Part shown: positions 20,421-33,051 of the stretch, in pieces
Layout: the number at the start of each line of letters is the position of its first letter
Numbering within the stretch: position 1 is the stretch's first letter
Assembly: GCF_008641105.1 (NCBI RefSeq)
Contig: NZ_VTTI01000005.1
Span: 254,397 to 318,396, forward strand
DNA from: Halopseudomonas salina
Lineage (GTDB): Bacteria > Pseudomonadota > Gammaproteobacteria > Pseudomonadales > Pseudomonadaceae
DNA: 64,000 bases
Direction: 5' to 3'
Position numbers and translations under genes: made by a program
Notes under the pieces: model-generated
The model's database searches: none
The model's input: the letters and a program-made list of their open reading frames with translations, nothing else
Told to the model about the DNA's origin: nothing

Positions 20421-21226
20421 TGGGTGGCTCCTTGCTGATCGGATGAAAGCGCTTTTGGGGCAACGTGATCGGGCAGCGCATCCAGTGCCTTGCGCGCCGC
20501 CAGACGATCGCTGTTGAGGGGAATGTCGTAGGTAATGCGAGCGCCATAGGCGCCGGGAGCCTGCGGGTCGGTGCGCACCTTGTCGAATACCAACAGGCGG
20601 GTGCCCAGGGTGAAGCCTTCGGTCAGGTCATGGGTGACCATAAATACCGTAAGGCCGGCCTTGCGCCACAGTGACAGCAACAGTTCATGCATGTCCTTGC
20701 GGGTTCCCGGGTCTAGTGCGCCGAAGGGTTCATCCAGCAGTAGGATGCGTGGCGCTTTAACCAGCGCCTGGGCGATGGCCAAGCGCTGCTGCATGCCGCC
20801 GGACAGGGCATGAGGGTACTTGTCGATGGCATCACCCAGGCCGACTGCCTCGAGCATTTCGATACTTTTCTTTCGGGCTTCCTGTCTGGCCTTGCCAAAT
20901 AGCCGGCTGAGCAAAGGCGCTGCCTGCAACTCAAGACCAAGCATGACGTTGCCCAGCACGGTCAGGTGCGGAAAGACCGAATAGCGTTGGAACACCACGC
21001 CGCGCTCTGGGCCCGGTTCAGCCACCAGGGGCTGATCGTCCAGCAGTATGCTGCCCTTGCTGGGCGTTTCCTGCCCCAATAGAAGGCGCAGGAAGGTGGA
21101 CTTCCCACAACCGGAGGCCCCTACCATGGTGATGAATTCACCGCTGGCGACTTCCAGGTTGAGATTTTCGAGCACTACGCTCTCATCATACTGCTGCCAT
21201 ACATGGCGGATAGATATGGCACTCAT
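20417..21226 (-). CDS. ABC transporter ATP-binding protein (NitT/TauT type), guanidine operon
   Basis: 269 residues. Walker A GASGCGKST, Q-loop VVFQRYSVFPHL, signature LSGGMQQR, Walker B ILLLDEPFGALD, switch His in MVTHD. It is closest in layout to the SsuB/TauB/NrtD branch. It should energise uptake by the permease encoded two bases upstream. The substrate is inferred from context as guanidine or a related compound. Confidence 0.92.
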   Translation of the reverse strand: MSAISIRHVWQQYDESVVLENLNLEVASGEFITMVGASGCGKSTFLRLLLGQETPSKGSILLDDQPLVAEPGPERGVVFQRYSVFPHLTVLGNVMLGLELQAAPLLSRLFGKARQEARKKSIEMLEAVGLGDAIDKYPHALSGGMQQRLAIAQALVKAPRILLLDEPFGALDPGTRKDMHELLLSLWRKAGLTVFMVTHDLTEGFTLGTRLLVFDKVRTDPQAPGAYGARITYDIPLNSDRLAARKALDALPDHVAPKALSSDQQGATQ

Positions 21227-21227
21227 A

Positions 21228-22046
21228 TCAGCGGCCTCCCTTTGGCTCGAACCAGGGGAACATCACCCTGCCTAGCCCCTTTAGTGAACGGTCCATGATG
21301 AACGCGAGCAGGGTGATCCACGCGACGTAGGGGAGTATCACGTCCATGGCCAGGTAACGGCGCACCAGAAAGATGCGATAGCCCAATCCGTCGGTGGAGG
21401 CGATCGCCTCGGCGGCTATCAGAAACAGCCAGGCCGGCCCGAGCGCCAGGCACAGGCCCTGGAGTAGACGCGGCAACAGTTGTGGCAGTACCACCCGGAT
21501 AGTTACCTGCCAGGTGCTGGCGCCGAGCGTTTGAGCCTTGACCAGCAGTTCGGCGGGAATCTCGCTGACCCGTTGCTGCATATCGCGGATCAATACCGGC
21601 GTGATGCCGATGACTATCAACATGACCTTGGACAGTTCTCCCAGGCCCATCACGATGAACAGAATAGGCAGAATCGATAGCGGTGGAATCATCGAAATCA
21701 CCGTTACCAGCGGGGAGAGCGGAGTGCGTACCAGGGGGATAAGCATCATCAGGCCCAGCCCCAGGCTAACTACTGCGGCAATGCCCAGGCCGGTAAACAG
21801 GCGCTTGAGGCTGGAGGCCGAATCCACCCACCAGAGGTATTCGCCGCTGCGCCGGTCCGGAGTGAACGCCATCCGATCAACCGCGTCGGCCATCTGCGTG
21901 AAGCTGGGTAATAGCTTGTCATTGGGGTTTTCAGCCAGGCGAGCCTGAGAGCTGTACAGATAAAGCAGAAGCAGCAACGCGAAGGGGAGCAATATCAGCC
22001 CGAGCTTTGATACTTTGCCAGGGGTGCGGTTCATCAATCGTGACAT
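21228..22046 (-). CDS. ABC transporter permease (NitT/TauT type), guanidine operon
   Basis: 272 residues. One N-terminal helix (LGLILLPFALLLLLYLYSS), then at least five more. The EAA loop reads AQTLGASTWQVTIRVVLPQLLP, typical of the SsuC/TauC family. It is the first gene after the riboswitch. I choose the ATG at 22046 because GGAG sits six bases before it; an ATG at 22058 has no site. No substrate-binding protein gene lies next to it, which is unusual. Confidence 0.9.
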   Translation of the reverse strand: MSRLMNRTPGKVSKLGLILLPFALLLLLYLYSSQARLAENPNDKLLPSFTQMADAVDRMAFTPDRRSGEYLWWVDSASSLKRLFTGLGIAAVVSLGLGLMMLIPLVRTPLSPLVTVISMIPPLSILPILFIVMGLGELSKVMLIVIGITPVLIRDMQQRVSEIPAELLVKAQTLGASTWQVTIRVVLPQLLPRLLQGLCLALGPAWLFLIAAEAIASTDGLGYRIFLVRRYLAMDVILPYVAWITLLAFIMDRSLKGLGRVMFPWFEPKGGR

Positions 22047-22089
22047 GGGCAGCTCCATGGGTTACAGGTAACGAGATCTCAGGTGTCTG

Positions 22090-22190
22090 AGGCTCTCCCG
22101 GGCTTTTGTCCCGCCGTGTAACCCCCTGCCGGAGGTCGACAACTCTCGGACCAGTCACCTGTCAAACAGGTCGGAACCCTAGTTGTCCAT
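22090..22190 (-). ncRNA. Guanidine-I riboswitch (ykkC class)
   Basis: On the minus strand the conserved blocks of the ykkC guanidine-I aptamer appear in order: CTAGGGTTCCG (22182-22172), ACTGGTCCGAGAG (22155-22143) and ACACGGCGGGACAAAAG with CCCGGGAGA ending at 22094. GACAAC and GTTGTC form the first helix, and ACCTG/CAGGT a hairpin inside it. The aptamer ends about 45 bases before the permease start. No T-run follows, so control may act on translation or through another structure (CTCAG-acac-CTGAG and GTTAC-ct-GTAAC lie between). Confidence 0.93.
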
Positions 22191-22272
22191 TGGTAGCAAG
22201 TTGTATCAGGCATGTGCCCGGCAACGCATCAGGGATCCTATGGACCCGAGTCTCGTATGCTCAATAGCCTAA

Positions 22273-22288
22273 TGCAGGGCCTGTGCCA
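22273..22288 (-). promoter_or_regulatory. Sigma-54 promoter of the guanidine operon
   Basis: On the minus strand TGGCACAGGCCCTGCA matches the -24/-12 consensus TGGCAC-N5-TTGCA at all but one position. The GG and GC are exactly 10 bases apart. Transcription would start near 22262, about 75 bases before the riboswitch. Confidence 0.72.
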
Positions 22289-22317
22289 CTTTGGGTCGTC
22301 GTCGATTTTTCGGGGCC

Positions 22318-22334
22318 TGCACCGCAATGGGGCA
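22318..22334. promoter_or_regulatory. NtrC-like site (proximal)
   Basis: TGCACCGCAATGGGGCA matches the NtrC palindrome TGCACC-N5-GGTGCA at 11 of 12 positions. Its centre is about 64 bases upstream of the predicted sigma-54 start. Confidence 0.65.
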
Positions 22335-22363
22335 AAAATGGCAGATGGAATCGAAGCTATTCA

Positions 22364-22380
22364 TGCGCGATTGTGGTGCA
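22364..22380. promoter_or_regulatory. NtrC-like site (distal)
   Basis: TGCGCGATTGTGGTGCA matches the NtrC palindrome at 10 of 12 positions. It lies 46 bases from the proximal site, centred about 110 bases upstream of the predicted start. Confidence 0.5.
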
Positions 22381-22415
22381 ATCAATGCGCCAGTACGGTG
22401 CAAGGGCAAGCAACG

Positions 22416-22443
22416 CTTGCCGCGCTGGCCGAAGACGGATAAT
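22416..22443 (+). promoter_or_regulatory. Probable promoter of rnpB
   Basis: CTTGCC (22416-22421), a 16-base spacer and GATAAT (22438-22443), ending 10 bases before the predicted 5' end of RNase P RNA. Confidence 0.5.
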
Positions 22444-22453
22444 CTCCTTCCCA

Positions 22454-22803
<350 letters not shown>

Positions 22804-23022
22804 TATTTTTTTCAAGCGTCATATTCGATCGAACGGCGCGCAGTGAAAACCCTTCTTGTTAGACCAAAAAAATCTTACACCTAATGTATTACATTAAGTA
22901 ATACGGCCATGTTCTTGTGATTGCTCAGCTTCGCCATCAAAAGTTGAAGCAGATTCTCTCTTGTACCCCCATTTTTTGTACTAACTCCCTGCCATATAAA
23001 GGATTTTCCGTGAAGTCCTTAC
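22804..23022. other. AT-rich gene-free gap rnpB-mraZ with operator-like dyad
   Basis: No coding region is seen. TAATGTA-T-TACATTA (22882-22896) is an odd palindrome that overlaps GTATTAC-attaa-GTAATAC (22886-22904). TTACAC (22875-22880) and TAATAC (22899-22904) could form a weak promoter with an 18-base spacer that the dyad would cover. Confidence 0.4.
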
Positions 23023-23052
23023 TTGACGGTGCGTGCGTGCGGTTCCTATAGT
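23023..23052 (+). promoter_or_regulatory. Sigma-70 promoter of the dcw cluster (Pmra)
   Basis: TTGACG (23023-23028), an 18-base spacer and TATAGT (23047-23052). The start point would be near 23059, just before the MraZ boxes. Confidence 0.75.
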
Positions 23053-23058
23053 GTGCCG

Positions 23059-23088
23059 AAGTGGTGTGAAGTGGGTGAAAGTGGATAA
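23059..23088 (+). promoter_or_regulatory. MraZ operator: three 10-bp-spaced GTGG boxes
   Basis: GTGG begins at 23061, 23071 and 23081, within near-repeats AAGTGGTGTG, AAGTGGGTGA, AAGTGGATAA. Direct repeats with a one-turn period beside the mraZ promoter are the known target type of MraZ, so this is a likely autoregulatory site. Confidence 0.75.
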
Positions 23089-23141
23089 TTTTGGTAATTC
23101 CCTTCCTCTCACAGACCAATTCGAAAAGGGGAAGCAGCAGC

Positions 23142-23597
23142 GTGTTTCGTGGAGCAAATGCTATCAATCTGGACGCCAAGGGGCGGCTTGCGATGCCGGC
23201 GCGTTATCGCGACCGTCTCGTGGAGCTGTGCGCCGGCCAGTTGGTAGCCACTATTGCGCTCGAAGAACGCTGCCTGTGGATCTACCCGATGCCTGCCTGG
23301 GAGGCGGTAGAGGCCCAGTTGCGCAAGGCCCCCAACCTCAATCCGGCAGTCAAGCGTCTGAATCGACTGTTGATCGGTAATGCCAACGAAATCGAGCTGG
23401 ACAGCAATGGTCGCTTTGTTGTGCCACCGCTGCTGCGTGAGCATGCCGGACTGGACAAGAAAGTCATGCTCGTTGGGCAGCTGGACAAGTTCGAGCTGTG
23501 GAGCGAAGACGCCTGGGAAGCCACCACCGCTGGTTACCTGGACCAGGAACAGAGTCTGGGCGAGCTGCCGGACGTATTGCAGACCTTGAGCCTATGA
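23142..23597 (+). CDS. mraZ: Transcriptional regulator MraZ
   Basis: 151 residues, two tandem SpoVT/AbrB-type halves marked by [15 protein letters not shown] and [16 protein letters not shown]. MraZ binds repeats upstream of its own operon and represses the dcw cluster in E. coli. The start is the GTG at 23142 (protein begins [10 protein letters not shown] as homologues do) with AGGGG ten bases before. The stop overlaps rsmH by ATGA. Confidence 0.95.
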   Translation: MFRGANAINLDAKGRLAMPARYRDRLVELCAGQLVATIALEERCLWIYPMPAWEAVEAQLRKAPNLNPAVKRLNRLLIGNANEIELDSNGRFVVPPLLREHAGLDKKVMLVGQLDKFELWSEDAWEATTAGYLDQEQSLGELPDVLQTLSL

Positions 23598-24531
23598 ACG
23601 TGCCAAACATCTTTTCCCACATCAGCGTACTGCTGAATGAGGCCATCGAGGGTCTCGCCATCAAGCCCGAGGGGCTTTATATAGATGGCACCTTCGGTCG
23701 CGGGGGACATAGCCGCGCGCTGCTTGCCCGGCTCTCTGCGCAGGGCCGGCTGCTCGGCTTCGACAAGGACCCGGAAGCTGTCCGGGTCGGTGCAGAGCTG
23801 GCGGCCGAAGACGGCCGCTTCGTCGTTATACAGAGGTCTTTTGCCGACATGGCCGAAGAGCTACGCCAGCGTGGGCTACATGGTCAGGTCGACGGCGTTC
23901 TGCTGGACCTGGGCGTGTCTTCTCCTCAATTGGACGACGCAGAGCGTGGCTTCAGCTTCATGCATGATGGTCCGTTGGACATGCGCATGGATCCGACTAG
24001 CGGCCAGAGTGCGGCCCAGTGGATCAACAGCGCCGCCGAAGCGGACATCGCGACCGTGCTCAAGGAGTACGGCGAAGAACGTTATGCCAAGCGCATCGCC
24101 CGAGCCATCGTCAACCGCCGCGCCGAGCAGCCCTTTACCCGTACAGCAGACCTCGCCGAAGTGGTGAAAGTGGCCAACCCTGCCTGGGAAAAACACAAGC
24201 ACCCGGCAACCCGGGCGTTTCAGGGTATCCGCATCTTTATCAACCGCGAGTTGGACGATCTGGCGGATGGCCTCAAAGCCGCGCTCGACGTGCTGGCGCC
24301 GGGCGGACGTCTGGTAGTTATCAGTTTTCACTCGCTGGAGGATCGACTGGTAAAGCAGTTCATGCGCCGTGAAGCCAAAGGTGCGCCGCTGCCCCGTGAT
24401 CTGCCGATTCGCGCTGCGGATATTGATGTCAGCATCAATCTGGTGGGCAAGGCAATCATGCCGTCAGCTGCGGAAACGGCGAATAACCCCCGTGCGCGCA
24501 GCGCCGTACTGCGCATCGCCGAGAAACGTCC

Positions 24532-24535
<4 letters not shown>
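23594..24535 (+). CDS. rsmH: 16S rRNA (cytosine1402-N4)-methyltransferase RsmH
   Basis: 313 residues. [13 protein letters not shown] start, SAM-binding [14 protein letters not shown], and [14 protein letters not shown]. It methylates the base of the same 16S nucleotide whose ribose is modified by RsmI, encoded at 14.4 kb. Overlaps mraZ and ftsL by four bases each. Confidence 0.97.
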
Positions 24536-28040
<3,505 letters not shown>

Positions 28041-28048
<8 letters not shown>

Positions 28049-29435
28049 AGCCATGCGTCTCTCTCAGCTGCTGAAACCCCTTGGCAGCAGCCTGGTCGGC
28101 CAGGATGCAACCTTCGACAGTGTCACTATTGACGCGCGTGCCGTAGCCCCTGGTGGTTTGTTTGTTGCGCTGGCTGGTGATCACGTCGATGGCCATGACT
28201 TTGTGACCCAGGCCCGTGAGAATGGCGCCGCCGCTGCAATGGTCGCTTATGCGGTAGACGATCCATTGCCCCAACTGCTGGTGCATGACTGTCGGTATGC
28301 GCTTGGCCAACTTGCGGCTCTGGCGCGCAACGCCTTTTCTGCACCGGTGATTGCCATCACCGGCTCAAGCGGGAAGACCAGCGTAAAGGAAATGCTCGCT
28401 GCCATACTCCGCGAGCGCGGTCCCGTACTGGCTACCCGTGGCAACCTGAATAACGAGCTGGGTGTGCCCCTGACGCTGCTTGCGCTTGAATCAACGCATG
28501 AGTTTGCGGTGATCGAGATGGGTGCAGCAGTACAGGGCGATATCGAATACAGCATGAACCTGGCAAAGCCGCAGATCAGCGTTCTGACCAATGCCGGGAT
28601 GGCCCACGTCGGGCGCTTCGGCAGCCCGGAGAAAATTGCCCTGGCCAAGGGCGAGATACTCACGGGCCTGCCTGCCGACGGCAAGGCTGTCATCAATCTG
28701 GACAGCCCCTGGTTCGAAGACTGGTACCAGTCCCTGGGCCGCCGTACGTCGCTGGCCTTCAGTCTCACCAATCCGACCGCACAATTGCGCGCCGAGTCGG
28801 TGGAGCTGGACGAGCGTGGCTGCCCCGGTTTCCTGCTGGTCACGCCCAAGGGTTCGATCACCGTCCAGTTGAACTTGCTGGGCGCTCACAATATTGCCAA
28901 TGCGCTCGCAGCAGCTGGCGCCGCGTTGCATCTGGAAACCGAGCTTGAAGTGATTCGCCGCGGCCTGGGTAGGGTGCTGCCGGTTGCCGGTCGGGCCAAT
29001 CCGCTTGCCGGACGCAATGGTGCTTTGGTGATTGATGACAGTTACAACGCCAACCCCGCATCGGTCAAAGCCGCAATCGACATCCTTGCCAGCCTCGATG
29101 GTCGCCGCATTCTGGTACTAGGTGATATGGGGGAACTGGGCGAATGGGAACAACAGAGTCATCGCGATGTGGGTATCTATGCCCGGGAAAAGGGGCTTGA
29201 TGCCTTGTTTGCGGTCGGCAGCCTGTCTGCACTTGCAACTGAGGAGTTCGGCGCTGGCGGTCATCTGTTTGGCACCCGGGAAGAGCTGGTGGCGGCACTT
29301 GCAGCGCAGCTCGATGCCAATACCCGAGTACTGGTAAAGGGTTCGCGTAGTGCGGCCATGGAAAGCGTGGTTGCAGCCCTGACTACCACTGGTGCGTCCG
29401 GCGGTACTGACAACAATAACGACAAGGCCAACTGA
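28041..29435 (+). CDS. murF: UDP-MurNAc-pentapeptide synthetase MurF
   Basis: 464 residues. ATP loop [14 protein letters not shown], then [15 protein letters not shown] and [13 protein letters not shown]. It adds D-Ala-D-Ala made by Ddl. The start is the GTG at 28041, with GGGAGG six bases before it, giving MLEAMRLSQ as in P. aeruginosa; it overlaps the murE stop by eight bases. Confidence 0.96.
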
Positions 29436-29436
29436 T

Positions 29437-30519
29437 ATGTTGTTGCTTCTGACTCAATATCTGCAGCAGTTCTACACCGGTTTTGCGGTGTTTCAGTACC
29501 TGACCCTGCGCGGTATTCTGGGCGTTCTCACGGCCCTGGGTCTGGCCCTGTTCCTGGGTCCATGGATGATCCGCACGCTGAGTTTTCGTCAGATTGGACA
29601 GTCTGTGCGCAACGATGGGCCCCAATCGCATTTATCCAAGGCGGGTACACCGACCATGGGCGGCGCGCTGATTCTGGTCGCGATCGGCATCAGCACGTTG
29701 CTCTGGGCTGATTTGAGCAACCTGTACGTGTGGGTTGTGCTGGGAGTGACCTTCTCCTTCGGTGCAGTTGGCTGGGTGGATGATTACCGCAAGGTAGTGG
29801 AAAAGAACTCCAAAGGCCTGCCATCGCGCTGGAAGTATTTCTGGCAGTCGGTGTTTGGTCTGACCGCAGCAATCGTACTCTTCATGACCGCGACCAACCC
29901 GGTAGAGACCACGTTGATTCTGCCGTTTTTCAAGCAGGTCGAATTTCAGCTCGGGATCTTCTTTGTTGTATTGACCTACTTCGTGATCGTCGGCTCGAGT
30001 AACGCCGTCAACCTGACCGACGGTCTGGATGGTTTGGCGATTCTGCCAACGGTCATGGTCGGTGGCGCGCTGGGTATCTTTGCCTATCTTTCCGGCAACG
30101 TGCGCTTTGCCGAGTATCTGTTGATTCCCTATGTGCCAGGCGCAGGCGAGCTGATCGTATTCTGCGGCGCATTGGTTGGGGCCGGGCTGGGGTTTCTCTG
30201 GTTCAACACCTATCCCGCTCAGGTGTTCATGGGCGATGTGGGTGCGCTGGCGCTGGGCGCTGCGCTTGGAGTCATTGCGGTGATCGTTCGGCAGGAGATC
30301 GTGCTGTTCATCATGGGCGGTATCTTTGTCGTGGAAACCCTGTCGGTCATCGTCCAGGTTGCCTCGTTCAAGCTCACCGGTCGCCGCGTATTTCGCATGG
30401 CGCCAATTCACCATCATTTTGAATTGAAGGGCTGGCCCGAGCCGCGGGTAATAGTGCGGTTCTGGATCATCACCGTCGTACTGGTGCTGGTCGGTCTGTC
30501 CACATTGAAACTGCGTTGA
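29437..30519 (+). CDS. mraY: Phospho-MurNAc-pentapeptide transferase MraY
   Basis: 360 residues, about ten membrane helices. The catalytic aspartates are in [13 protein letters not shown] and [10 protein letters not shown], and the HHHFE motif is in [12 protein letters not shown]. It makes lipid I from undecaprenyl phosphate. It starts one base after the murF stop. Confidence 0.98.
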   Translation: MLLLLTQYLQQFYTGFAVFQYLTLRGILGVLTALGLALFLGPWMIRTLSFRQIGQSVRNDGPQSHLSKAGTPTMGGALILVAIGISTLLWADLSNLYVWVVLGVTFSFGAVGWVDDYRKVVEKNSKGLPSRWKYFWQSVFGLTAAIVLFMTATNPVETTLILPFFKQVEFQLGIFFVVLTYFVIVGSSNAVNLTDGLDGLAILPTVMVGGALGIFAYLSGNVRFAEYLLIPYVPGAGELIVFCGALVGAGLGFLWFNTYPAQVFMGDVGALALGAALGVIAVIVRQEIVLFIMGGIFVVETLSVIVQVASFKLTGRRVFRMAPIHHHFELKGWPEPRVIVRFWIITVVLVLVGLSTLKLR

Positions 30520-30529
30520 GGAAAGTGTT

Positions 30530-31879
30530 GTGTCACTGATTACCACGGACAAGCAGCGGATCATCGTCGGCCTCGGGAAGACCGGGCTGTCGGTTGCGCG
30601 CTATTTGGCTGGCCGCGGCCTGTCATTTGCTGTGGTGGATACACGCGAGAATGCGCCGGGTCTGGATCAGCTCAAGCGTTTTGCGCCGATGGCTGATCTG
30701 TACCTGGGCGAACTGGACCCGGCTATCCTCAATCGTGCCTCGGAGCTGATTGTCAGCCCAGGTATCGCGCTGGCTGAACCGGCCTTGCAGGCGGCCAAAG
30801 CTGCTGGAGTCAACCTTGTTGGCGATGTGGAGCTGTTTGCCCGTGAGGCAAAGGCGCCAGTCATTGCCATCACTGGCTCCAACGCCAAGAGCACTGTCAC
30901 AACGCTGGTGGGCGACATGGCAGCGGCAGCCGGCAAGCGGGTGGCCGTGGGCGGCAATCTGGGAACGCCGGCATTGGACCTGCTGGATGAGAAGGCTGAG
31001 CTGTATGTGTTGGAGTTGTCGAGTTTTCAGCTGGAAACAACCGACAACCTGAACGCTGAAGTGGCTACGGTTCTGAACATGAGCGCCGACCACATGGACC
31101 GTTACCCCGGCATGGTTGCCTATCATCAGGCCAAACATCGGATCTTTCGTGGTGCGCGTCAGGTGGTGGTGAACCGGGACGACAGTCTGTCTCGGCCGTT
31201 GCTCAACGAACAGCTACCCTGCTGGACCTTTGGCTTGTCGCGGCCGGACTTCAAAGGCTTCGGGCTGATCAAGGAAGAGGGCGAGCAGTATCTGGCATTT
31301 GAATTCAAGCCGCTGATCGCAATCTCAGAACTCAGAATGCGTGGCGCGCACAATCATGCCAATGCGCTGGCTGCTCTGGCTCTGGGGCATGCTGTTGGGT
31401 TGCCCATGGACGCCATGCTGCAGACGCTGCGTGAATTCACCGGTTTGCCACATCGCTGCCAGTGGGTCGCCGAGCTCTCGGGCGTGGATTATTACGACGA
31501 TTCCAAGGCAACCAACGTGGGCGCCGCCCTGGCAGCGATAAAGGGTTTTGCTGCCGATTGCAGCGGCAAACTGGTACTGATTGCCGGCGGAGACGGCAAG
31601 GGTGCTGATTTTGCTCCGCTCAGCAAGGCGGTTCGCGAGCATTGCCGGGCGGTGGTGCTGTTAGGTCGGGATGCGCCCTTACTGGCAGACGCCCTGGACG
31701 GTTGCACCCGGCTGGTCCGCGTCAACACCCTGGAAGAGGCTGTACAGGCAGCAGCCGAAGCCGCGCAGATGGGTGATATCGTGTTGCTGTCGCCTGCCTG
31801 CGCCAGTCTGGATATGTTTCGCAACTTTGAAGAACGTGGTCGGCTATTTGCCGAGGCTGTAGGGAGGTTGCCGCAATGA
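30530..31879 (+). CDS. murD: UDP-MurNAc-L-alanine:D-glutamate ligase MurD
   Basis: 449 residues. N-terminal Rossmann IIVGLGKTGLSVARYL, ATP loop ITGSNAKSTVTTLV, and YYDDSKATNVGA. In most MurD the loop is GTNGKST; here GSNAKST has Ala in place of the second Gly, a form I recall from other pseudomonads. The start is GTG with GAGGAAA before it. Overlaps ftsW by ATGA. Confidence 0.96.
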   Translation: MSLITTDKQRIIVGLGKTGLSVARYLAGRGLSFAVVDTRENAPGLDQLKRFAPMADLYLGELDPAILNRASELIVSPGIALAEPALQAAKAAGVNLVGDVELFAREAKAPVIAITGSNAKSTVTTLVGDMAAAAGKRVAVGGNLGTPALDLLDEKAELYVLELSSFQLETTDNLNAEVATVLNMSADHMDRYPGMVAYHQAKHRIFRGARQVVVNRDDSLSRPLLNEQLPCWTFGLSRPDFKGFGLIKEEGEQYLAFEFKPLIAISELRMRGAHNHANALAALALGHAVGLPMDAMLQTLREFTGLPHRCQWVAELSGVDYYDDSKATNVGAALAAIKGFAADCSGKLVLIAGGDGKGADFAPLSKAVREHCRAVVLLGRDAPLLADALDGCTRLVRVNTLEEAVQAAAEAAQMGDIVLLSPACASLDMFRNFEERGRLFAEAVGRLPQ

Positions 31880-33051
31880 TCGGTATCGCTACCCTCAAGG
31901 AGTCAGCCGCGCCCCTGTTAGGGCCCCGCCGTTTCGATATGGACATGCCGTTGCTGGTGGCCGCCCTCTGCCTTTTGGGGCTTGGACTGGTCATGGTTTC
32001 TTCTGCTTCCATGGAAGTGGCTGCGGGTCAGTTGGGTAATCCCCTGTTCTATATGATCAGGCAGCTGATTTACGTGCTTATCGGATTCGCTGCACTGGTC
32101 TTTGTGATTTCGGTGCCAATCCGCCTGTGGGAACAGTTCCGGTTTCCCTTGCTGTTCATTGGTATCGCTCTGCTGGTGGCCGTACTGATCCCCGGCATCG
32201 GCCGCGAGGTTAACGGCAGCTGGCGCTGGATCGCCGTAGGGCCTATCAATATTCAGCCCTCGGAGCTTGCCAAGCTCTTCGCCGTAGTGTTTCTTGCCGG
32301 CTATCTGGTGCACAGGCAGGAAGAGGTGAAGGAAGGCTGGTTCGGTTTTATCAAGCCGTTCATGGTGCTCTTCCCGATGGCTCTGTTGTTGATCGCCGAG
32401 CCGGACTTTGGTGCCACAGTCGTTCTGATGGGCGCAGCCGTGGGCATGCTGTTTCTTGGCGGTGTAGGCCTGTTCCGATTCATCCTTCTGTTCGGTTCGA
32501 TTGCGATTCTTGGTGGGCTGCTGATCGTCATCGAGCCCTACCGGCTGCAGCGCCTGACCGGTTTCCTGAATCCCTGGGAAGATCCCTTTGGTACCGGTTA
32601 TCAGCTTACCCAGGCGCTGATCGCGTTCGGCCGTGGCGAGTGGCTGGGCATCGGTCTGGGCAACAGCATTCAAAAGCAGTTCTATCTGCCCGAGGCGCAT
32701 ACCGACTTCGTTTTCGCGGTTCTGGCCGAGGAGTTGGGCCTGGTCGGCGCACTTTCGGCATTTGGGCTGCTGGTTTTTCTGGCCGTGCGCAGCCTGTATA
32801 TCGGTCTCTGGGCCGAGCGCGCCGGCCGGCTGTTTGCGGCCTACCTGGCTTACGGTCTGGCCATCATGTGGATAGGCCAGATATTGATCAACGTGGGTGT
32901 GAACGTCGGTCTGCTGCCCACCAAGGGTCTGACCCTGCCGTTCCTCAGTTACGGTGGCAGCTCGCTTGTGGTCTGTTGCATCAGCCTGGGCATATTGCTG
33001 CGTATCGACTGGGAGCGCCGCCAGGCGCTGCGGGAGGTGGCCGATGAGTGA
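31876..33051 (+). CDS. ftsW: Septal peptidoglycan polymerase FtsW (SEDS family)
   Basis: 391 residues with ten membrane helices. GSWRWIAVGPINIQPSELAK and LPTKGLTLPFLSYGGSS are SEDS signatures. It polymerises lipid II together with FtsI. Overlaps murD by four bases and murG by eight. Confidence 0.97.
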   Translation: MIGIATLKESAAPLLGPRRFDMDMPLLVAALCLLGLGLVMVSSASMEVAAGQLGNPLFYMIRQLIYVLIGFAALVFVISVPIRLWEQFRFPLLFIGIALLVAVLIPGIGREVNGSWRWIAVGPINIQPSELAKLFAVVFLAGYLVHRQEEVKEGWFGFIKPFMVLFPMALLLIAEPDFGATVVLMGAAVGMLFLGGVGLFRFILLFGSIAILGGLLIVIEPYRLQRLTGFLNPWEDPFGTGYQLTQALIAFGRGEWLGIGLGNSIQKQFYLPEAHTDFVFAVLAEELGLVGALSAFGLLVFLAVRSLYIGLWAERAGRLFAAYLAYGLAIMWIGQILINVGVNVGLLPTKGLTLPFLSYGGSSLVVCCISLGILLRIDWERRQALREVADE

